From Rhodospirillaceae bacterium (GTDB taxonomy: Bacteria > Pseudomonadota > Alphaproteobacteria > MPNO01 > UBA2964): 64,000 bases of DNA. The stretch spans positions 84,367 through 148,366 of the forward strand of contig PAPV01000004.1 of NCBI GenBank assembly GCA_002709075.1. The letters are read 5' to 3'. The notes below the pieces were generated by a model, which worked only from the letters and a program-made list of their open reading frames with translations, ran no database searches and had not been told where the DNA came from. Below, one piece after another: positions 1 through 9,481 of this stretch (positions within the stretch are counted from its first letter, which is position 1; every line of letters starts with the position of its first letter). Both the position numbers and the translations under genes were made by a program.

Positions 1-1
1 T

Positions 2-481
2 TTTTTTGGCGTACTATTAATGATTCAACCCGGAATAGGTGCCTTTAACCCTATTGCCTTATTCGCAATTCTATCTGCATTGTTTTTCGCATTAGGAAAT
101 GTGTTGATACGTATACTTGCTCGAACTGAACCAGCTACACGGATCTTATTTTATTATCACTCTGGAGGTCTTTTGGTAGGATTTATTACCGTTGTATGGG
201 TGTGGAAAACTCCGGTAGGCGGCGAATGGGTACCTTTAATCCTAATTGGCATGCTCACAACCCTTGCGATGATTTGTTACGTAAAAGCATTTTCAGTTGG
301 TGAGGCGAGTGCAATCGGCCCGACTGAATACGTTAGACTAATTTACGCTGCTACCTTCGGGTATTTTTTATTCAATGAATTACCAAATCTTTGGACTGTG
401 ATTGGCGCCCTGATAATTATAGGAACATCATTGTTAATTGCTCGCGAGGAATCTCAGTCCATTAAAAGAGAAACTCATTAA
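2..481 (+). CDS. DMT/EamA-family permease, 3' part (5' end outside window)
   Basis: The reading frame is open to the first base of the window, so the first ATG (position 20) is internal and the gene starts upstream. The visible part begins FFGVLLMIQPG, the usual end of the first EamA half, followed by four to five hydrophobic helices of the second EamA domain (LFAILSALFFALGNVLIRIL, then a GEASAIGPTEYVRL-type conserved stretch). EamA proteins are ten-helix inner-membrane drug/metabolite transporters; the substrate cannot be told. It converges with the next gene and the two overlap by 4 bp at their stops. That neighbour is of the same family, so the locus looks like a DMT pair. Confidence 0.85.
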   Translation, partial: FFGVLLMIQPGIGAFNPIALFAILSALFFALGNVLIRILARTEPATRILFYYHSGGLLVGFITVVWVWKTPVGGEWVPLILIGMLTTLAMICYVKAFSVGEASAIGPTEYVRLIYAATFGYFLFNELPNLWTVIGALIIIGTSLLIAREESQSIKRETH

Positions 482-1479
482 GCCTTGGACTGTTTAGCAT
501 TTTTTTTGATTTCGCGCTGCTTTCGCAAGAAAGCCTCGCGCTGAGCAATGTAATACGTACTAGCAAATATAATCAGCGCACCAACTCCCGTCATCAAGTC
601 TGGAACCTCTGAGAAAATGAATATACCCAAAACAACCGCAAAAGGAAGTTTTGTAAAGTTAAATGGCATTACTACAGCGGCTTCCCCTGCTGCAACTGCC
701 CTGGTTACACCCTGCACTGCCAGTAGGGAAAAAATTCCTAGAGCCAATATCAACGGGATATGTTCCAAATGAATTGGATTCCAAGTGTAAATTGCTGGTC
801 CGAGGCTTAAAAACATCATCCCCAGAAACACGTATAACACGATTTTACTACTGCTATCCGTAACAGAGAGTGTTTTGGTAGTTACATTAACTAATGCGTA
901 TGCTGCGCTAGTGACTAACACCGCGAGCATCGACCATGAAATTTCTATAAAGCCGGGTCTAATAATCACCATAGCTCCTATAAAACCTATTACCAATGCA
1001 GCTCCGCGACGTATTCCTACATATTCACCTAGAATAACCGCAACGAAAAGGACCGTGAAGAGTGGCGTAGTGAACATTAACCCAGTCACAGTTTGGAGCT
1101 CTAGGTTTCCGAGAGCCCACATTAGTAAAATCATACCACCAAAATTTAATCCTGTTCTGATAGAATAGGTCCCGACCTTAGTGGTTGCCATTACGTGGAT
1201 GCCGACTTTACATAACCAAGGCAAAAGTAACAGAACACCAAGAGTTGATCTAAAAAAAACAATCTGAAAAGTTTCAAAACCTTCTTTTGAGAGATACCTA
1301 ACACTGGCGTAGGTCGCAGCATAAAATGCTGAAGCGAACAACATCCAAAAAATTCCACGCGTATTCCCTGGTAATGCACTAAAGATCTTGATTGCTTTTT
1401 TGATTAAAGTCATTGTTAATAGGCCTTGGGCTGATGTATCAGCTGAATGAATTTGATTTAAATAGACATCAAGTTTCAT
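478..1479 (-). CDS. DMT/EamA-family transporter
   Basis: Predicted inner-membrane permease of the drug/metabolite transporter superfamily with two EamA repeats and about ten hydrophobic segments (first at FWMLFASAFYAATYASV, last near LMTGVGALIIFASTYYIA), ending in a basic tail. Full length is 333 residues. The ATG at 1413 (MTLIKKAIK) is a plausible alternative start, because the first 22 residues are not membrane-like and a TATAAT-like -10 lies only 15 bp upstream of the outer ATG. The gene lies downstream of an AsnC-type regulator on the same strand, with a palindrome between them, a common arrangement for amino-acid or metabolite exporters. Substrate unknown. Confidence 0.88.
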   Translation of the reverse strand: MKLDVYLNQIHSADTSAQGLLTMTLIKKAIKIFSALPGNTRGIFWMLFASAFYAATYASVRYLSKEGFETFQIVFFRSTLGVLLLLPWLCKVGIHVMATTKVGTYSIRTGLNFGGMILLMWALGNLELQTVTGLMFTTPLFTVLFVAVILGEYVGIRRGAALVIGFIGAMVIIRPGFIEISWSMLAVLVTSAAYALVNVTTKTLSVTDSSSKIVLYVFLGMMFLSLGPAIYTWNPIHLEHIPLILALGIFSLLAVQGVTRAVAAGEAAVVMPFNFTKLPFAVVLGIFIFSEVPDLMTGVGALIIFASTYYIAQREAFLRKQREIKKNAKQSKA

Positions 1480-1493
1480 AAACTGATTTACTA

Positions 1494-1522
1494 ATTATAA
1501 AAATACTTCAACGAGATTGAAG
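1494..1522 (-). promoter_or_regulatory. candidate promoter and operator of the DMT transporter
   Basis: A perfect inverted repeat CTTCAA-N5-TTGAAG lies at 1506-1522, and a TATAAT hexamer (minus strand) at 1494-1499, both just upstream of the transporter start. The repeat covers the space where a -35 element would lie, so a bound regulator could block or aid transcription. The adjacent AsnC/Lrp gene is the obvious candidate regulator. This is inferred from position only. Confidence 0.35.
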
Positions 1523-1583
1523 TTTTTATATCTTCCGAATAAGAATTTTTTATCAATAAACAATTTCAGAGGTTCAACATACT

Positions 1584-2066
1584 TTAATCCGGCAAATTAT
1601 CTGTATGCGAGACGTAATCTAAGGGCAAAGCAGTGGTAAATTTCAATTCTTCCATTGCAAAACTTGAACTGACATCTTGTAGATCAACTTCTTCTATCAA
1701 TCGTTTGTAAAAATCATCATACGCTGCGATGTCAGGCACAACAACTCGAAGCAAATAATCTACATCCCCGCTCATTCGATAAAACTCTACGACCTCTGGA
1801 AACTGTTGTACAGCCTCAGAAAAACTCTCTGCCCAATTAGCATTATGATTACTAGTTCTTACTGATACAAATGCTGTTACACCAACATTAAGAGCTCTAG
1901 AGTCGAGAAGTGCAACACGTTTTCTAATAACCCCGGAAGCTTCGAGCCTTTGAATGCGGTTCCAGCAAGGCGAAGTTGAGAGAGACACTTTTGATGCTAT
2001 CGCGCTAATTGACAAAGAGGCATCATTTTGTATGCAGCGCAAAATTTTTAAATCAATTTTATCCAT
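1584..2066 (-). CDS. Lrp/AsnC-family transcriptional regulator
   Basis: 160 residues, the normal length for the family. The N-terminus (MDKIDLKILRCIQNDASLSI, then CWNRIQRLEASGVI) is the canonical AsnC winged helix-turn-helix, roughly residues 1-60. Residues 65-150 form the ligand-binding RAM domain, with the conserved GDVDYLLRVVVPDIAAYDDF block. Such proteins bind DNA as oligomers and usually sense amino acids or related metabolites. The gene lies upstream of a DMT transporter on the same strand with a palindrome between, so local control of that exporter is likely but unproven. Which effector it binds cannot be read from the sequence. Confidence 0.93.
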   Translation of the reverse strand: MDKIDLKILRCIQNDASLSISAIASKVSLSTSPCWNRIQRLEASGVIRKRVALLDSRALNVGVTAFVSVRTSNHNANWAESFSEAVQQFPEVVEFYRMSGDVDYLLRVVVPDIAAYDDFYKRLIEEVDLQDVSSSFAMEELKFTTALPLDYVSHTDNLPD

Positions 2067-2171
2067 AACAACACATTTTCCTCACTAAGCTCACACCATT
2101 TAATACCGAATAAAATATCACTACAAACAGCACACATTAATACTTTTTTTCAACGTTATCCGCGTTTAACT

Positions 2172-3299
2172 TCATCCTAACAGAGTTAACACTCCGGAAT
2201 ACCCGTGGAGACTGTTATTGGATATTTCGCCATTTGCAAAGAATCCAATCAACGGTAAGTCGCCAAGAATTTTCTGAATGGTTTTTAACTCCACCGAACC
2301 TTTGCCAAAAAGATTAGGTCCACGGGCAACACATGAAATATAAAAAGCTGCTTTTATCGGCACATCCATTCGGTTCTTTAAATCGGATACCATGCGTTTT
2401 AGATCAGAAATTGCACTAGCACCATCACGTCTAACAAACATTACCATGTCGCCAACGTCTACAAAATCTCCGATCGCGACAGTACCATCATCAGGGGATA
2501 CACCGACTAGATTTCGTACTAAGTAATCTCCGGTATCACTTCCTCGGACAGGCAAAGCTGCATGGACATAACCCTGAGTCCGTCTCAGGTCATGTGCTAA
2601 CAAATCTCCTATATCGTCGCGAAAAACCTCAAAAGCGGGACGTTTATCAAGGCTTTGGATTATATTTCCTTCAACTGAGGTAACCATGTGAAACCCTCCT
2701 ATTGGAGTGCATCCTTGAGTAATCCCGGTACAAGCTTTGATTTCCGATCCAAATAAAATTCCTGATACGCCACCATCCGTTACTTCATCAACAACCTGCT
2801 CATGAGCACCTCGTGATGAAGTGATACCTCCCACGAGAAAGCAGCCGGTTGATCCTTGTATCATAGCTAATGTTTTTTCAATATTTGGCACTCTTGGATC
2901 TGCATGCACAAGTCCAAGTGTGGGGTTTTTGTCTTTTGCCCAGTGCAAAAATTCTGGTTTTAATTCAATTGTATCTGGTTTTATTACTGGCAGTGTATGA
3001 AAACTATTGACGGGTAAATGCCCTACCATGACTGCCATAGCTGGAACATCGAATAACTCTTCCCCAGAAATACAAATACCAAAACCGAGTGTACCGACCC
3101 AGTTATGAATATTAGTTTTAGATCGAAGCAAATTAAAAATCGACCTGACGTCCTCATCTAAGCAGTCGGTCATATACAGGAAACCGACGTTAGTGCCCCT
3201 TGGCAAATCCCCGAGATTCTCCAAGCAGGTCCTTGTTAAATTTTCCCAATCACCGCCCGACGCATGAACAACATGAAAATCTGATGATAAAATTGTCAT
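2172..3299 (-). CDS. FIST-domain sensory protein
   Basis: 375 residues with the two-part FIST architecture: an N-terminal FIST domain (about 30-215; GTNVGFLYMTD, then GFGICISGEELFD and GSTGCFLVGGITSSRG) and a FIST_C domain (about 220-365, ending LIGFFANGEIS). The GFFANGEIS-type motif and the GGxTSS loop are typical of the family. FIST domains are thought to bind small ligands such as amino acids, and are usually attached to or encoded near signalling proteins. Here the protein stands alone with no output domain. Its start overlaps the stop of the GDSL esterase gene by 4 bp (ATGA), implying coupled translation. Confidence 0.85.
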   Translation of the reverse strand: MTILSSDFHVVHASGGDWENLTRTCLENLGDLPRGTNVGFLYMTDCLDEDVRSIFNLLRSKTNIHNWVGTLGFGICISGEELFDVPAMAVMVGHLPVNSFHTLPVIKPDTIELKPEFLHWAKDKNPTLGLVHADPRVPNIEKTLAMIQGSTGCFLVGGITSSRGAHEQVVDEVTDGGVSGILFGSEIKACTGITQGCTPIGGFHMVTSVEGNIIQSLDKRPAFEVFRDDIGDLLAHDLRRTQGYVHAALPVRGSDTGDYLVRNLVGVSPDDGTVAIGDFVDVGDMVMFVRRDGASAISDLKRMVSDLKNRMDVPIKAAFYISCVARGPNLFGKGSVELKTIQKILGDLPLIGFFANGEISNNSLHGYSGVLTLLG

Positions 3300-3943
3300 T
3301 TGTTTTTCCTTACACTCTCAATCAGCCTCGTTACATATGATACCATGTGATCAAGTATTACTCTGACCCCCTTTTTATTTGGGTGGATGCCATCCTTCTG
3401 ATTGAGTTCTGGCACCGCCGCTACACCTTTGAGAAAAAACGGGAAAAACAAAATATCGTGTTTTTGTGCAAGAAACGGATATACTGCATTGAATTCAGCA
3501 GTGTAAAGAGGTCCAAAATTAGGGGGCGCACGCATCCCAGCTAAGAGCACAGCTATGTTATTAACTCTCAAAACGGTTATAATTGCATCGAGATTTTTCC
3601 TTAAATCCTGTGAATCCAAACCCCGAAGCCCGTCGTTGGCACCAAGTGCTAGAATAACGGCATCAGGTTTGTCAGCCAAAGCCCAATTCAGTCTAGATCT
3701 TCCTCCAGCACTTGTATCACCAGAGACACCCCCGTTTAAAACTTCAACACTATAACCCATCATCTTTAGTTTTCTTTGAAGTTGAGACGGAAGCGCTTCC
3801 TCTGGCAAAAGCCCATAACCGGCAGTTAAACTATCACCCAATATAAGTAATTTTAGTTTTTCAGCCCGAGCAGACAGGCAAAAACCACACTCAAAAAAAA
3901 TACAAACACTCAAAAAAAATATTAAATATTTGCTTTTCAACAT
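3296..3943 (-). CDS. tesA: periplasmic GDSL esterase/thioesterase (TesA-like arylesterase)
   Basis: 215 residues. A hydrophobic signal peptide ends in ARA before residue 28, so export is expected. The SGNH-hydrolase blocks are all visible: block I LGDSLTAGYG (nucleophile Ser38), block II GGVSGDTSAGG, block III GANDG, and block V DGIHPNKKG carrying the catalytic Asp and His. This matches the TesA/acyl-CoA thioesterase I and arylesterase family, which hydrolyse acyl and aryl esters in the periplasm. The divergent ABC pair next door is the same partnership seen at E. coli tesA-ybbAP. The FIST gene downstream overlaps it by 4 bp. The symbol is by family resemblance; physiological substrate unknown. 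Confidence 0.9.
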   Translation of the reverse strand: MLKSKYLIFFLSVCIFFECGFCLSARAEKLKLLILGDSLTAGYGLLPEEALPSQLQRKLKMMGYSVEVLNGGVSGDTSAGGRSRLNWALADKPDAVILALGANDGLRGLDSQDLRKNLDAIITVLRVNNIAVLLAGMRAPPNFGPLYTAEFNAVYPFLAQKHDILFFPFFLKGVAAVPELNQKDGIHPNKKGVRVILDHMVSYVTRLIESVRKNK

Positions 3944-4021
3944 TGAGACCGCTTATCTCCTTATCGTCAGAAGTTGTTACTTAATGTTAACGTATAAATA
4001 AACTTTATGGGGCACTTTTCC

Positions 4022-4693
4022 ATGATTTCATTGCGAGATATACATCTTACACTTGATGGGCCAGGAGGCCCCGTGAATATCTTAAAAGGCATTAATTTAG
4101 AGATCCGCTCTGGAGAGACTGTCAGTGTAGTTGGACCCTCTGGGTCTGGAAAAACCTCTATGATGATGGTAATTGCAGGACTTGAAAACGCCTCCTCTGG
4201 AACTGTGGAGGTTGACGGTGTGGTTTTGAACAAGAAAAGTGAAGATGATCTGGCGCTCTTTCGTCGCAATCGGATGGGCATTGTATTTCAAAATTTCCAT
4301 TTGCTTCCAACAATGACTGCACTAGAAAACGTTGCAATGCCTGCTGAGTTAGCAGGAGTGAAAGACGCGGTAGGCAGGGCCCGTTCAGGTTTACAAGCTG
4401 TTGGGCTAGGAAATAGAATTCAACACTACCCAAGACAATTATCAGGTGGCGAACAACAACGCGTCGCACTTGCAAGAGCTTTCCTAATTAATCCCAAAAT
4501 TTTGTTGGCGGATGAACCTACCGGCAACTTAGATATTAACACTGGTAAGTTAGTCATCGATTTGCTTTTTAAACTTTCAACACAACAACAAGCGACATTA
4601 GTTCTTATTACACATGACCCCGTGATTGCAAAAAAATGTTCGCGTCAAATTCAAATCAAAGATGGTTCCATCAACAGGGATTGTGAAAAATAG
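4022..4693 (+). CDS. ABC transporter ATP-binding protein, YbbA/LolD type
   Basis: The protein has every ABC ATPase motif: Walker A GPSGSGKTS, Q-loop, signature LSGGEQQRVALARAF, Walker B ILLADEPTGNLD and the H-loop (LVLITHD). It belongs to the MacB/LolD/YbbA branch that powers FtsX-like permeases. I place the start at the ATG at 4022 (MISLRDIHLTL), the usual family start; an in-frame ATG at 4007 would add five residues. The stop TAG shares one base with the GTG start of the permease gene, so the two are co-translated. The gene is divergent from the GDSL esterase, as in many proteobacteria. The cargo of this exporter class is uncertain. Confidence 0.93.
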   Translation: MISLRDIHLTLDGPGGPVNILKGINLEIRSGETVSVVGPSGSGKTSMMMVIAGLENASSGTVEVDGVVLNKKSEDDLALFRRNRMGIVFQNFHLLPTMTALENVAMPAELAGVKDAVGRARSGLQAVGLGNRIQHYPRQLSGGEQQRVALARAFLINPKILLADEPTGNLDINTGKLVIDLLFKLSTQQQATLVLITHDPVIAKKCSRQIQIKDGSINRDCEK

Positions 4694-7224
4694 TGACACA
4701 AAAATATTTTTGTCTTGCCTGCCGTATTGCTATTTGCGACATGAGAGGAAGTTTAAAGAGGTTTAGGATTTACATTTCATGCCTGGTGCTTGGGGTTGGA
4801 TCAATAGCAATTATAAGTTCAATATCGCAAGCTGTCGTAAATGGTCTTTCCAAAGACGGGCAAAATTTGCTTGGTGGAGATGTATCCCTCAGTTTAGCCC
4901 ATCGGATTATATCCGAAAAACAACATAGATGGCTCTCGCAATGGGGGTCTGTTTCCAACATTGTTACTATGCGATCCATGGCGAGAACAAACGCCGGAAA
5001 ACGCACATTAATAAGCTTAAAAGCTGTAGATAAAATGTATCCCCTCTACGGAAATGTAGACCTAACACCCAATATATCACTGGCCTCTCTATTTGGGTAC
5101 CATAACGGGGCTTGGGGGGCAGCTGTTCATCCAAATATTTTAACAAGACTTGGAATTGAAGTTGGTGATCAAATCACCATTGGCCAAAAATCCTTTCAAA
5201 TCCGCGCTATTTTAAAAAAAGAGCCGGACCCCATGAATGGCGTCAGGGCTATTACATTAGGACCAAGAATACTAATATCAACGAAGGGCTTGCATGCAAC
5301 TGCATTGGTGAAAAAGGGTGCACAGATTACCTACGAATACAGGCTGCGCCTACATAACGAAAAGAATTTAGAAATTTTTAAACAAGAACTAATCAGATTG
5401 TATCCAGATGCTGGATGGCGCATTAGATATAGAACTGGTGCTACGGTTGGTTTAGACCGTTTCATCAGCCGAACCACACACTTCATGACTCTAGTTGCTC
5501 TAACCGCATTGCTGATTGGTGGCGTTGGAGTTGGAAATTCAGCCAGAGATTATTTAAAAAGCAAAACGGAGGTGATTGCGATACTCAAATGCCTCGGTGC
5601 TGACAGCAGATTGCTGTTCGTAATCTTTTTTCTACAATTATTGATCATGGCTGCGATTGGAATATCAATTGGATTAATGGTAGGTATTTTTCTTCCGTTC
5701 TTTTTTTCGGCTACCTTATCTGAAATTATCTCGGTACCTTTAATAACTAGTATATACCCCTCCGCTATATTACTAGGAGGTTTTTTTGGTATGCTTACAA
5801 CTGCAATCTTTTCCCTTTGGCCTCTTATCCTCGCATGCAAAACAAAGCCGGGCTCTCTATTTCGTGCAGTGGGCGCAACCTACGACGCCCGTTTAGACAA
5901 AACATCCATTTGCTCACTTTCTATATTGATAGCCGCATTAATTACACTCACAGTCACTACCACTGAATACAAACAGATGGCTGTCTGGTTCATTCTCGGA
6001 TCGGGCTTAACCTTTGCTATGTTTTACCTGGCCGGATTATTAGTAATGTGGGTATCTGAAAAATTCTCAAATAATGCCAGTTTGGTAATACGCCTCGCTT
6101 CAGCTAATTTGTGCCGCCCCGGTGCTCAAACCAAAAACGTAGTGTTGTCGATGGGAATGGGTTTGACCGTTATGATCGCGGTCGTAATTGTTGAAATAAA
6201 CATCACCAAACAATTGGAAACTAATCTTCCCGACCGTGCTCCGGATTACTATTTTATAGATATCCAAGCAAACCAAGTAGCAGCTTTTGAACGCACCGTT
6301 AAGACAGTTGAAGGATTTTTAGAATTAAACCGCGTTCCCATACTGCGTGGACGAATTATTAAAGTTAACGGTGTAAATGCTAGTAAAGTAAAAATAGCTC
6401 CAGAAAAAAGCTGGGTCTTACGTGGTGATCGAGGAATAACATGGGCAACACGCCCTCCGCTGAGAACGGAAATAGTAAATGGGAAATGGTGGCCCCTTAA
6501 TTACAAAGGCCCACCATTAGTGAGTCTCGATGCAGCTGCCGCGGTAGCCATGGGGTTAAATGTAGGAGACACACTAACGGTTGACATTTTAGGCCGTCCT
6601 ATCACCGCAAAAATAAGTTCACTCCGACGTATAGACTGGGCAAATCTAGGTATAAATTTTGTTATGGTCTTCTCCCCGGGGCTGATTGAAAAAGCACCGC
6701 AAACACATATTGCAACAGTAAAATTGGATAGCAACACCGCCGTTGATCTCGAAAATATTGTGACCAATCGGTTCCGAAATGTGACAGCTGTTAAAGTTCG
6801 CGATGTGTTGGATCAGATTACATCTGTGATTGAAAAAATTGGTAAGCTTATCAGGACAGCTGCAATAATTACCCTTTTTTCGGGCATACTAGTGCTTGGT
6901 GGAGCAATTTCGACCTCTGGTCGGCAGCGAATTTATGATGCTGTGGTAATGAAAGTTTTCGGTGCACGCAGAAAGCAAGTAGTTTCAGTTTTTGCAATGG
7001 AGTATGGACTAATAGCTGGTGCAACGGGAGTTATATCTGCACTTATCGGTTCTGTAACCGGATGGAGTATTGTTACTCTAGTCATGAAAACTGCATGGAT
7101 ACCCGCTTTCTCTGCCGTAGCCTGGACTGTTGTTATTGTAAGTTTGTTTGTTATATTTTTTGGGTTAGTCGGCACTTGGCATGCACTGAATTCGAAATCC
7201 AGACAAGTGCTACGAAATGAGTGA
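4693..7224 (+). CDS. FtsX-like ABC transporter permease, YbbP type
   Basis: 843 residues, the length expected for YbbP-like double FtsX permeases. An N-terminal helix (residues about 25-45) is followed by a periplasmic domain, three helices around 255-370 (first FtsX), further helices near 405-465, a second periplasmic domain and a C-terminal FtsX set (about 715-835). The start is GTG and overlaps the ATPase stop by one base. It works with the upstream ATPase as an inner-membrane ABC complex. Such systems more often extract or release envelope molecules than import solutes. The link to the neighbouring esterase suggests a lipid or ester substrate, which is inference. Confidence 0.9.
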   Translation: MTQKYFCLACRIAICDMRGSLKRFRIYISCLVLGVGSIAIISSISQAVVNGLSKDGQNLLGGDVSLSLAHRIISEKQHRWLSQWGSVSNIVTMRSMARTNAGKRTLISLKAVDKMYPLYGNVDLTPNISLASLFGYHNGAWGAAVHPNILTRLGIEVGDQITIGQKSFQIRAILKKEPDPMNGVRAITLGPRILISTKGLHATALVKKGAQITYEYRLRLHNEKNLEIFKQELIRLYPDAGWRIRYRTGATVGLDRFISRTTHFMTLVALTALLIGGVGVGNSARDYLKSKTEVIAILKCLGADSRLLFVIFFLQLLIMAAIGISIGLMVGIFLPFFFSATLSEIISVPLITSIYPSAILLGGFFGMLTTAIFSLWPLILACKTKPGSLFRAVGATYDARLDKTSICSLSILIAALITLTVTTTEYKQMAVWFILGSGLTFAMFYLAGLLVMWVSEKFSNNASLVIRLASANLCRPGAQTKNVVLSMGMGLTVMIAVVIVEINITKQLETNLPDRAPDYYFIDIQANQVAAFERTVKTVEGFLELNRVPILRGRIIKVNGVNASKVKIAPEKSWVLRGDRGITWATRPPLRTEIVNGKWWPLNYKGPPLVSLDAAAAVAMGLNVGDTLTVDILGRPITAKISSLRRIDWANLGINFVMVFSPGLIEKAPQTHIATVKLDSNTAVDLENIVTNRFRNVTAVKVRDVLDQITSVIEKIGKLIRTAAIITLFSGILVLGGAISTSGRQRIYDAVVMKVFGARRKQVVSVFAMEYGLIAGATGVISALIGSVTGWSIVTLVMKTAWIPAFSAVAWTVVIVSLFVIFFGLVGTWHALNSKSRQVLRNE

Positions 7225-7294
7225 CCTACTTGATTTTTTTGAGCAACAGCATAATATCTATTACAACTAAGTAAACCAATTTAAGAGGCACAAT

Positions 7295-8050
7295 ATGGCT
7301 TTTGGCACTGAAAGAACTTCTTACCAGACACGTACAGTTGACAATGCAGTGTTTGACGCAGATCTTCGTAAACACATGTTACGTGTCTACAATTACATGG
7401 CCTCTGGCGTCGCATTAACCGGCATTGTTGCTGCACTAATCGCACAAATGGCTATTGTTACAAACAGCACTGGACAAATAATTGGATTGACTAGCTTTGG
7501 ACAAACAATGTTTGCGTCTGGATTTAAATGGATAGTCATGTTGGCTCCCCTTGCTTTTATCCTAGTGTTGAGTTTTGGTCTTAACAGAATGCGTTCTTCT
7601 ACTGCACAAGCGGTGTTTTGGTTGTTTGCAGCAACGATGGGGGCATCTTTGTCAACAATATTTATTACATTCACGGGAGCTAGCGTTGCGAGGGTCTTTT
7701 TTATCACAGCGGCTGCTTTCGCAGGGTTAAGTCTTTACGGCTATACAACAAAAAAGGATTTATCTGGACTGGGCACTTTTTTGATCATGGGTTTAATCGG
7801 TATTATAATAGCCATGATTGTAAATATCTTCCTGGCTAGTTCGGCACTTCAATTTGCAATTTCAGTTATAGGCGTAATTGTGTTTGCTGGACTTACCGCT
7901 TATGACACACAAAATATCAAAAATGAATATGCTTCAAACTACGACGAGGAAACACAAGGGAAGCTCGCTATCTCTGGAGCTCTTCGGTTATACTTGGACT
8001 TCATTAACCTTTTTGTGATGCTCTTACAGTTGATTGGTGATCGGCGTTAA
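7295..8050 (+). CDS. Bax inhibitor-1/YccA family membrane protein
   Basis: 251 residues with seven hydrophobic segments starting at YMASGVALTGIVAALIAQM and ending at FINLFVMLLQLIGDRR, the characteristic BI-1 C-terminus. The motif GLTAYDTQNIKN before the last helices is also diagnostic. Family members are inner-membrane proteins proposed to act as pH-sensitive calcium leak channels or FtsH partners. AAGAGG lies 7 bp before the ATG, a good ribosome binding site. The gene stands alone and is followed by a terminator hairpin. Confidence 0.93.
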   Translation: MAFGTERTSYQTRTVDNAVFDADLRKHMLRVYNYMASGVALTGIVAALIAQMAIVTNSTGQIIGLTSFGQTMFASGFKWIVMLAPLAFILVLSFGLNRMRSSTAQAVFWLFAATMGASLSTIFITFTGASVARVFFITAAAFAGLSLYGYTTKKDLSGLGTFLIMGLIGIIIAMIVNIFLASSALQFAISVIGVIVFAGLTAYDTQNIKNEYASNYDEETQGKLAISGALRLYLDFINLFVMLLQLIGDRR

Positions 8051-8114
8051 CAGGTTTTCTTAGGAATAAAATAAGTAACCCTGCGGACTTACGCAGTGCC
8101 TTTTAAACTTAAAC

Positions 8115-8149
8115 AAAAAAATGTAGTTGAGTTCTAACTACATTTTTTT
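8115..8149. terminator. bidirectional intrinsic terminator
   Basis: A 14-bp perfect inverted repeat (left arm 8115-8128, loop 8129-8135, right arm 8136-8149). The arms start with a run of A and end with a run of T, so either strand gives a hairpin followed by a U-tract. It lies between the converging Bax-inhibitor and Rieske oxygenase genes and fits termination of both. Confidence 0.85.
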
Positions 8150-8190
8150 GTAAGTTAGGTATTTCAATGCAACTCCCAAAAATATCATTT

Positions 8191-9252
8191 TTATTCTGCT
8201 GCAGCAAAATACCCGGCCTCTCGAGCTAAAATTCTTTCCATGATCATTCGTGCTTGATTGCCGCCAGCGTCTTGATTGAAATCTTTTTGCGGTGGCAGAG
8301 AATTCTCAAAAGCAATTATATTTTCTTGCTGTTTCTTTATTACAAACAAATCCTCTTGGAATGCAGTCCATACCTGACGATATAAAAGCTCAGTTACGCT
8401 TGGATCATCAATAGCAAAATTATGGGCTTGAGCCCAAAAGTAATGTGTTTTGGTCTCAGTCTCAGGAGTTATTGCATTAAGATTACGCATTGATATTCCA
8501 GAAGACCTATCTCCATTAATGGATGCTGTTCCTGTCGGCGCACCACCAACATCAAGACGCACAAAAGCTGGAGGAGTATATTCAATGATTTGCCAACGAT
8601 CGATTAATAAATCCGCTTCGAAGCCTCCTGCCCGTTGGAAGAAAGGAGGGGGTGGCGAATTAGGTATCCAGCGAGTAACGCGAACAAGATTTTCTTCTCG
8701 TTCAGTTTTAATCGGTTCTTTCGCTATTGCATTAGTTCCAAGTGTTGTAGGATGCACAAATTGCAAATGCGTCAGATCTAGTAAATTCTCAACAAGCAAT
8801 TGGTAATTTCCATCGAGTTGTAGACGAGTACCTTTTGCACGCCACTCCGGGTCATCCATCCAGTGAAAATCCTCTATATCATCAGGGTTGGCAACTGATG
8901 GATCACCCATCCATATCCATATCCATTGGTATCTTTCTACAACCGGATAGGATTTTACTCCGGTTTCCGGTGGAATACGAGATTGACTCGGAATATGAAT
9001 GCATGCTCCCGAGGGATCATAAATCAACCCGTGATACAGACATTCCACATTGCTTCCCTTTAATACACCATCTGACAAGGGCATATGACGATGGCAACAA
9101 CGATCTTCTAGAGCAACGGGAGAGCCATCCTCTTTGCGATAGAAAACAATTGGTTCTCCACAAATAGTGCGGCGGAAAAGCTCCTGACGTCGCACCTCAT
9201 TATCCCATGCGGCTACATACCAGAAATTACGTGGAAACATTTCTTTCTCCAA
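8191..9252 (-). CDS. Rieske-type aromatic ring-hydroxylating/demethylating oxygenase subunit (VanA-like)
   Basis: 353 residues, typical of single-component Rieske oxygenases such as vanillate O-demethylase. The Rieske [2Fe-2S] ligands are C52, H54, C71 and H74 (CxH-16-CxxH). The mononuclear iron site is visible as D159, H162 and H167 (NLLDLTHLQFVHP), with a likely third carboxylate ligand in FQEDLFVIKKQQ near the C-terminus. Expected reaction: NAD(P)H-driven oxidation or O-demethylation of an aromatic acid, needing a separate reductase. No reductase gene is present nearby. The gene is the last on the minus strand before a terminator and is 229 bp from the citryl-CoA lyase-like gene. Substrate not predictable. 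Confidence 0.9.
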   Translation of the reverse strand: MEKEMFPRNFWYVAAWDNEVRRQELFRRTICGEPIVFYRKEDGSPVALEDRCCHRHMPLSDGVLKGSNVECLYHGLIYDPSGACIHIPSQSRIPPETGVKSYPVVERYQWIWIWMGDPSVANPDDIEDFHWMDDPEWRAKGTRLQLDGNYQLLVENLLDLTHLQFVHPTTLGTNAIAKEPIKTEREENLVRVTRWIPNSPPPPFFQRAGGFEADLLIDRWQIIEYTPPAFVRLDVGGAPTGTASINGDRSSGISMRNLNAITPETETKTHYFWAQAHNFAIDDPSVTELLYRQVWTAFQEDLFVIKKQQENIIAFENSLPPQKDFNQDAGGNQARMIMERILAREAGYFAAAE

Positions 9253-9481
9253 TTATATCCTAAATGGATCTTTTTCTTCATTGAAGCTTTGATTTAATGA
9301 AAAATCAAGTAGGATGTAAAATACTCTAAATAATTTACTCTCACCAATTTTTAAAAATTTTAAGAACGGATTGATAAAACTTGCTCGCACACCAGCACGG
9401 ACTACTAATTTTCGATCAGGCCAGAGGAAATGTGCTTCAGAGGGCAGTTACAACGATCAGTCAAATAAAGTGCAAATAATT

